DNA of 8,743 bases from Bacteroidales bacterium (GTDB lineage Bacteria; Bacteroidota; Bacteroidia; Bacteroidales; WCHB1-69): the NCBI GenBank assembly GCA_016290715.1, contig JAEEUY010000019.1, positions 1 to 8,743 on the forward strand. The letters are read 5' to 3'. The notes under the pieces were generated by a model. The model searched no databases and had not been told where the DNA came from. It saw nothing but the letters and a program-made list of their open reading frames with translations. Position 1 is the stretch's first letter. Every line of letters begins with the position of its first letter. Shown here one piece after another: positions 7,178 to 8,743 of the stretch. A program made the position numbers and the translations under genes.

Positions 7178-7253
7178 AACACGTACGAAATGAAACGTCT
7201 CTACAACACGTACACCATTAAACGTCCCGACATGTACGCCGAAACATCCCTAC
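7178..7253. repeat. 27-bp imperfect tandem repeat of palindrome right halves
   Basis: There are three consecutive units: 7178-7204, 7205-7231 and a shortened 7232-7253. Units 1 and 2 begin AACACGTAC and all three end in a form of the palindrome's right arm: TGAAACGTCTCTAC, TTAAACGTCCCGAC and CGAAACATCCCTAC. All three lie in the same orientation with no left arm. This looks like amplification and decay of one half of the element at 7124-7151. Confidence 0.75.
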
Positions 7254-7268
7254 AATAATTATCATGGC

Positions 7269-7302
7269 AAAAAAAACGCCCTCACGTTGGTGAAGGCGTT
7301 TT
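7269..7302 (-). terminator. Intrinsic terminator for the leftward surface-protein gene
   Basis: Bases 7273-7285 (AAAACGCCCTCAC) and 7290-7302 (GTGAAGGCGTTTT) form a 13-bp stem with one mismatch and a GTTG loop. Read on the minus strand, the hairpin is followed by eight Ts (7276-7269), 26 bp past the end of the leftward gene's stop codon. On the plus strand only four Ts follow, within the stem itself, so termination of the radical SAM transcript here would be weaker. Confidence 0.88.
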
Positions 7303-7328
7303 GATATGGGATATTATTCATTTATCGT

Positions 7329-8743
7329 TTATTCATTTGCTACGCAACGGGTGTTGTATCCCATTTTGAGGCTACCAGGAACCATTTCCATCGAACTGCA
7401 TGCTGCACCAAACTGACAAGCATGATAAACGGCAGTTGGCGGAGTGGCAATCCAGAAATAGGCATTAGAATACATGCGTTCCAGACGGTCAAGATCAGAA
7501 TTATAGTATCCGGATGGTACTAATGACATTCCACTTTCATTTGTACTATTATCCGGCACCCAACCTGCTCCCTCTGCCATCAACTGGGTAGCATCATAAG
7601 TGTTCATCAGATCATTGTATTCTGCTTCTGTTGGCACGTGCCATCCGGTAGGACAGATGCCCTGAAGAGGAGTATTGGCAGAAACAGCAGCCTCAATAGC
7701 GGAAATGGTGTTGGTTACCGTATCCATTACTGCATACCAATCATAGAAATTTCCATAAGTGCTATTGTTCGGATGTTCCTGCACATTTTTGATTTCCCTA
7801 CTATCACTGTAATGCGTAGAGCGCAAGTTTTCAGCAAGCCAGCAATTGAATTGGGAGCCTATTCTTACCGCTGCATAGGTATTACCGTCATAGTCGGTGG
7901 CAGCTGGACAAGGTTTGAGGGTCCAAACTGCATAGAGTTCAAGAACAGCATCAGTGGTATATTCGCTTTCCAAAGTATAGGGTGTACCGGTGCCATCTGC
8001 AGCTGTGTTCCATCCTGAAAGAACATGTCTGTCCCATTCAAAAGCAGTTGTCCCAAGTAACGTAATGGAACCCCCATACGGTTTGCATTGTTCATCGGTC
8101 GTGTTAGCAGGGCTGTTGCTGTGATAAACAATTTTATAACATTCTACCCATTGGGCATACAAATCAATATTTTCCGTTATGGTTCTTGATGTTTCTGGTA
8201 TATAATCATCTCCTCCTCCCAACGCTTGGGTATTCCATTTGGTAAAAGAATGATCTTCCCATTCAAACGTACAATTTTTCACTTCAAACTCTGTCTCAGG
8301 AACTTCTTTTTTTATGATAACTGTATCATTTGTACCAACACCGCCATTGGCAAGATAAACAATTCTGTAACCTTCAGCTACCGTATATGTTTCTGGTTCT
8401 GTGCCATTCGGGAAAGAATAATAGCCATCCTCCAACGGTTCGCCCGACACCTCCTCATTGTAAGTACCACCTGAGATGGTAAGTTCAGTATTGCCACTAT
8501 TATCCGTTATACATGATTCTGTTCCAATATATGTTCCACTTTCAATATCCACTGTGCTTCCTAAACTCCAAGTATCTGTCAAAACTACAGCATTAGGTGC
8601 TTCCACTTCATTATCCGACAAAGTTACATGTTTCTCTCCGCTCCCCTTTATTCTAATTCCATAATCATCGTAAGCATCAATTTCATTTCCAGAGATTTCA
8701 ATATCATTATGATTTCCTCCTGTGATACTAAGTCCATGATACA
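7329..8743 (-). CDS. Large surface protein, C-terminal part: beta-helix rungs, two Listeria-Bacteroides repeats, Fib_succ_major domain (5' partial)
   Basis: The frame stops at TAA (7331-7329) and stays open to the right edge. A TTG at 8621-8619 is only an internal Leu codon, and the sequence upstream of it (for example ITGGNHNDIEISGNEIDAYD) continues the same fold. About 470 residues are visible. First come four or more rungs of about 22-25 residues with S-G-N/G-T turns (8741 to about 8442), resembling a right-handed parallel beta-helix. Next come two repeats of the Flg_new/InlB B type, about 76 residues each (8369-8142 and 8141-7914), with signatures WNTQALGGGDDY...LYAQW and WNTAADGTGTPY...LYAVW. 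Last is a Fib_succ_major domain (7913-7332) with DGNTYAAVRIGSQFNCWLAE, YGNFYDWYAVMD, CPTGWHVPTEAEYNDLM, SGYYNSDLDRL, AYFWIATP and the closing RCV. The protein is presumably cell-surface or secreted. It ends at RCVANE with no T9SS tail, so any anchor or export signal must be at the unseen N-terminus. Its function is unknown; adhesion is a guess. Confidence 0.9.
   Translation of the reverse strand, partial: YHGLSITGGNHNDIEISGNEIDAYDDYGIRIKGSGEKHVTLSDNEVEAPNAVVLTDTWSLGSTVDIESGTYIGTESCITDNSGNTELTISGGTYNEEVSGEPLEDGYYSFPNGTEPETYTVAEGYRIVYLANGGVGTNDTVIIKKEVPETEFEVKNCTFEWEDHSFTKWNTQALGGGDDYIPETSRTITENIDLYAQWVECYKIVYHSNSPANTTDEQCKPYGGSITLLGTTAFEWDRHVLSGWNTAADGTGTPYTLESEYTTDAVLELYAVWTLKPCPAATDYDGNTYAAVRIGSQFNCWLAENLRSTHYSDSREIKNVQEHPNNSTYGNFYDWYAVMDTVTNTISAIEAAVSANTPLQGICPTGWHVPTEAEYNDLMNTYDATQLMAEGAGWVPDNSTNESGMSLVPSGYYNSDLDRLERMYSNAYFWIATPPTAVYHACQFGAACSSMEMVPGSLKMGYNTRCVANE
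7914..8369 (-). repeat. Two tandem Listeria-Bacteroides (InlB B-type, Flg_new) repeats in the leftward surface protein
   Basis: Unit 1 begins YRIVYLANGG and ends LYAQWVE; unit 2 begins CYKIVYHSNS and ends LYAVWTLK. Both have the family order: an [IV]VY strand, a FEW[ED]xH box, a WNT-x-A-x-G-G/T turn, a Y[IT]xE[ST] segment and a final LYA[QV]W. Each unit is about 76 residues. The family forms small beta-grasp-like modules in tandem on surface proteins. These belong to a different branch from the WTENG repeats in the S8 protease. Confidence 0.85.

Noticed and set aside
7069..7253. CRISPR-like array from the 24- and 27-bp repeats
   Set aside because: The units are directly tandem, imperfect and without unique spacers, two different units are present, and no cas gene is nearby.
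7034..7258. Rightward 74-codon open frame after the radical SAM gene
   Set aside because: It lies almost entirely within the palindrome and tandem-repeat cassette, starts at the ATG in the centre of the first palindrome, and its protein merely reflects the repeats (recurring KR and YNT). It has no recognisable domain or ribosome binding site.
7638..8018. Rightward 126-codon open frame opposite the Fib_succ_major domain
   Set aside because: The minus-strand frame shows clear family motifs over the same bases, so the plus-strand frame is a shadow.
8619..8621. TTG as the start of the leftward surface protein
   Set aside because: The same frame continues without a stop to the right edge and encodes further beta-helix rungs, so the true start is outside the window.

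Overview
The window looks like chromosomal DNA of a member of the Bacteroidota, probably Bacteroidales-like. The evidence is a secreted protease ending in a type IX secretion (T9SS) C-terminal sorting domain, a Fibrobacter/Bacteroidetes-type surface protein ending in a Fib_succ_major domain, AT-rich leaders without a Shine-Dalgarno sequence, and possible TAnnTTTG promoter elements. The genus cannot be read from the sequence.

Layout from left to right. (1) The last 66 codons of secA, including the C-terminal zinc-binding motif, run rightward. (2) A 206-bp gap holds a perfect 18-bp stem-loop. (3) A 1211-residue secreted S8 (subtilisin-like) protease follows, with a signal peptide, propeptide, catalytic domain, beta-sandwich regions, four 76-residue repeats of InlB B-repeat type and a T9SS sorting tail. 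(4) A 125-bp gap carries a strong intrinsic terminator. (5) A two-gene unit encodes a multi-spanning MBOAT O-acyltransferase (AlgI/DltB type) and an Elp3-like radical SAM protein, whose GTG start directly abuts the MBOAT stop codon in the same frame. (6) A 309-bp convergent gap holds a cassette of palindromes and short tandem repeats, then a terminator oriented for the leftward gene. (7) On the minus strand is the 3' part of a large surface protein with beta-helix rungs, two Listeria-Bacteroides repeats and a Fib_succ_major C-terminal domain. Its start lies beyond the right edge.

Functionally, much of the window concerns the cell envelope: Sec export (SecA), a Sec plus T9SS-exported protease, a membrane acyltransferase that probably O-acylates an exported glycan, and a repeat-rich surface protein. 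The radical SAM protein is the exception and is probably an RNA-modification-type enzyme of unknown substrate. I found no CRISPR array, transposase, phage gene, tRNA or rRNA, and no clear new multi-gene system. The most unusual signals are the palindrome/tandem-repeat cassette at 7021-7253, the zero-gap in-frame MBOAT/radical SAM junction, and promoter-like motifs embedded in two terminator-like hairpins.
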